This document shows, piece by piece, positions 63,854-64,000 of a DNA stretch of 64,000 bases; position 1 is the first letter of the stretch, and every line of letters begins with the position of its first letter. The translations under genes and the position numbers were made by a program. Location: the NCBI GenBank assembly GCA_947494205.1, contig CANLUH010000006.1, positions 62,001 to 126,000 on the forward strand, read 5' to 3'. This stretch comes from an uncultured Flavobacteriaceae bacterium. Its GTDB lineage: Bacteria; Bacteroidota; Bacteroidia; Flavobacteriales; Flavobacteriaceae. Under the pieces are notes generated by a model, which saw only the letters and a program-made list of their open reading frames with translations, was not told the origin of the DNA and did no database searches.

Positions 63854-64000
63854 TTAAAATTTTATTTTAGCTTTTATGGCTTCGGAAGTTTCCCATTGCA
63901 TCGGAAATGTTATCGTTTTGGAATTAGCATCCCAATTAAATACCACTTTATTTCCGTTAATTTTTATACGTTTAGGTTCTTTTTCTATATTATGAAGCAC
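63854..64000 (-). CDS. C-terminal end of a gene running past the right edge
   Basis: Codons are open on the minus strand from 64000 to a stop at 63854, giving 48 residues that end TSEAIKAKIKF and contain KRIKINGNKVVFNWD. The stop is 9 bp before the start of the amylase gene, so it is probably the upstream gene of the same operon. The sequence resembles the final beta-domain of GH31-type glucosidases, but too little is present to be sure. Confidence 0.5.
   Translation of the reverse strand: MLHNIEKEPKRIKINGNKVVFNWDANSKTITFPMQWETSEAIKAKIKF

Overview
The window looks like chromosome of a marine-type member of the Flavobacteriaceae (Bacteroidota). The DNA is very AT-rich, start codons lack Shine-Dalgarno sequences, and several promoters carry the Bacteroidota TAnnTTTG -7 box. 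Many secreted proteins end in type IX secretion (T9SS) sorting domains of type A or type B. Lipoproteins have an acidic stretch after the anchor cysteine, and a TonB-type receptor and GH13 amylase lipoproteins are present.

Layout. 1-13.3 kb: a partial T9SS metalloprotease with four exact 300-bp repeats. It faces a leftward set of genes: a PKD-repeat T9SS protein, an S8 subtilase lipoprotein and a TPR-CHAT protease. That set diverges from an ECF sigma factor and a membrane TPR (anti-sigma-like) gene. 13.3-16.6 kb: a DUF4230 protein and a TPR histidine kinase with its NarL-type regulator. 16.7-25.3 kb: mostly housekeeping, with alaS followed by a peptidoglycan-binding-like gene and a GSCFA gene; divergent from these is an M23 - MerR - LemA - TPM - TPM operon. 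25.4-36.4 kb: a small membrane protein, a TonB-type receptor, a type B T9SS C-type lectin protein, der, a choice-of-anchor I lipoprotein and era. 36.6-42.2 kb: a two-component signalling operon with two unknown partners, a small Trp-rich protein, an orphan contractile tail-sheath protein and a DoxX-like protein. 42.3-49.4 kb: a second sigma / membrane TPR pair, divergent from S8 subtilase - TPR-CHAT - VCBS/FG-GAP lipoprotein. 49.6-57 kb: a TauE/SafE permease, a methyltransferase, an envelope protein, a membrane-tethered TPR-LuxR regulator, cydAB and a SpoU methyltransferase. 57-64 kb: a LamG T9SS protein, a palindromic repeat element, two GH13 amylases and the end of one more gene.

The main discovery candidate is the duplicated module: ECF sigma, single-pass TPR anti-sigma-like protein, S8 subtilase lipoprotein and membrane-anchored TPR-CHAT (caspase-like) protease. 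It occurs at 4.7-13.3 kb and again at 42.3-49.4 kb. In both copies the regulators diverge from the protease genes, and a hairpin terminator lies between the S8 and CHAT genes. At the second locus two transcription units share a bipartite promoter-like sequence, GGGTAATG-T6/7 followed by TACCATA at identical spacing, which is a good candidate for the cognate sigma site. I infer an envelope protease signalling or execution system with feedback control. A second candidate is the contractile-sheath gene at 40.2 kb, which has no tube, baseplate or ATPase gene nearby.
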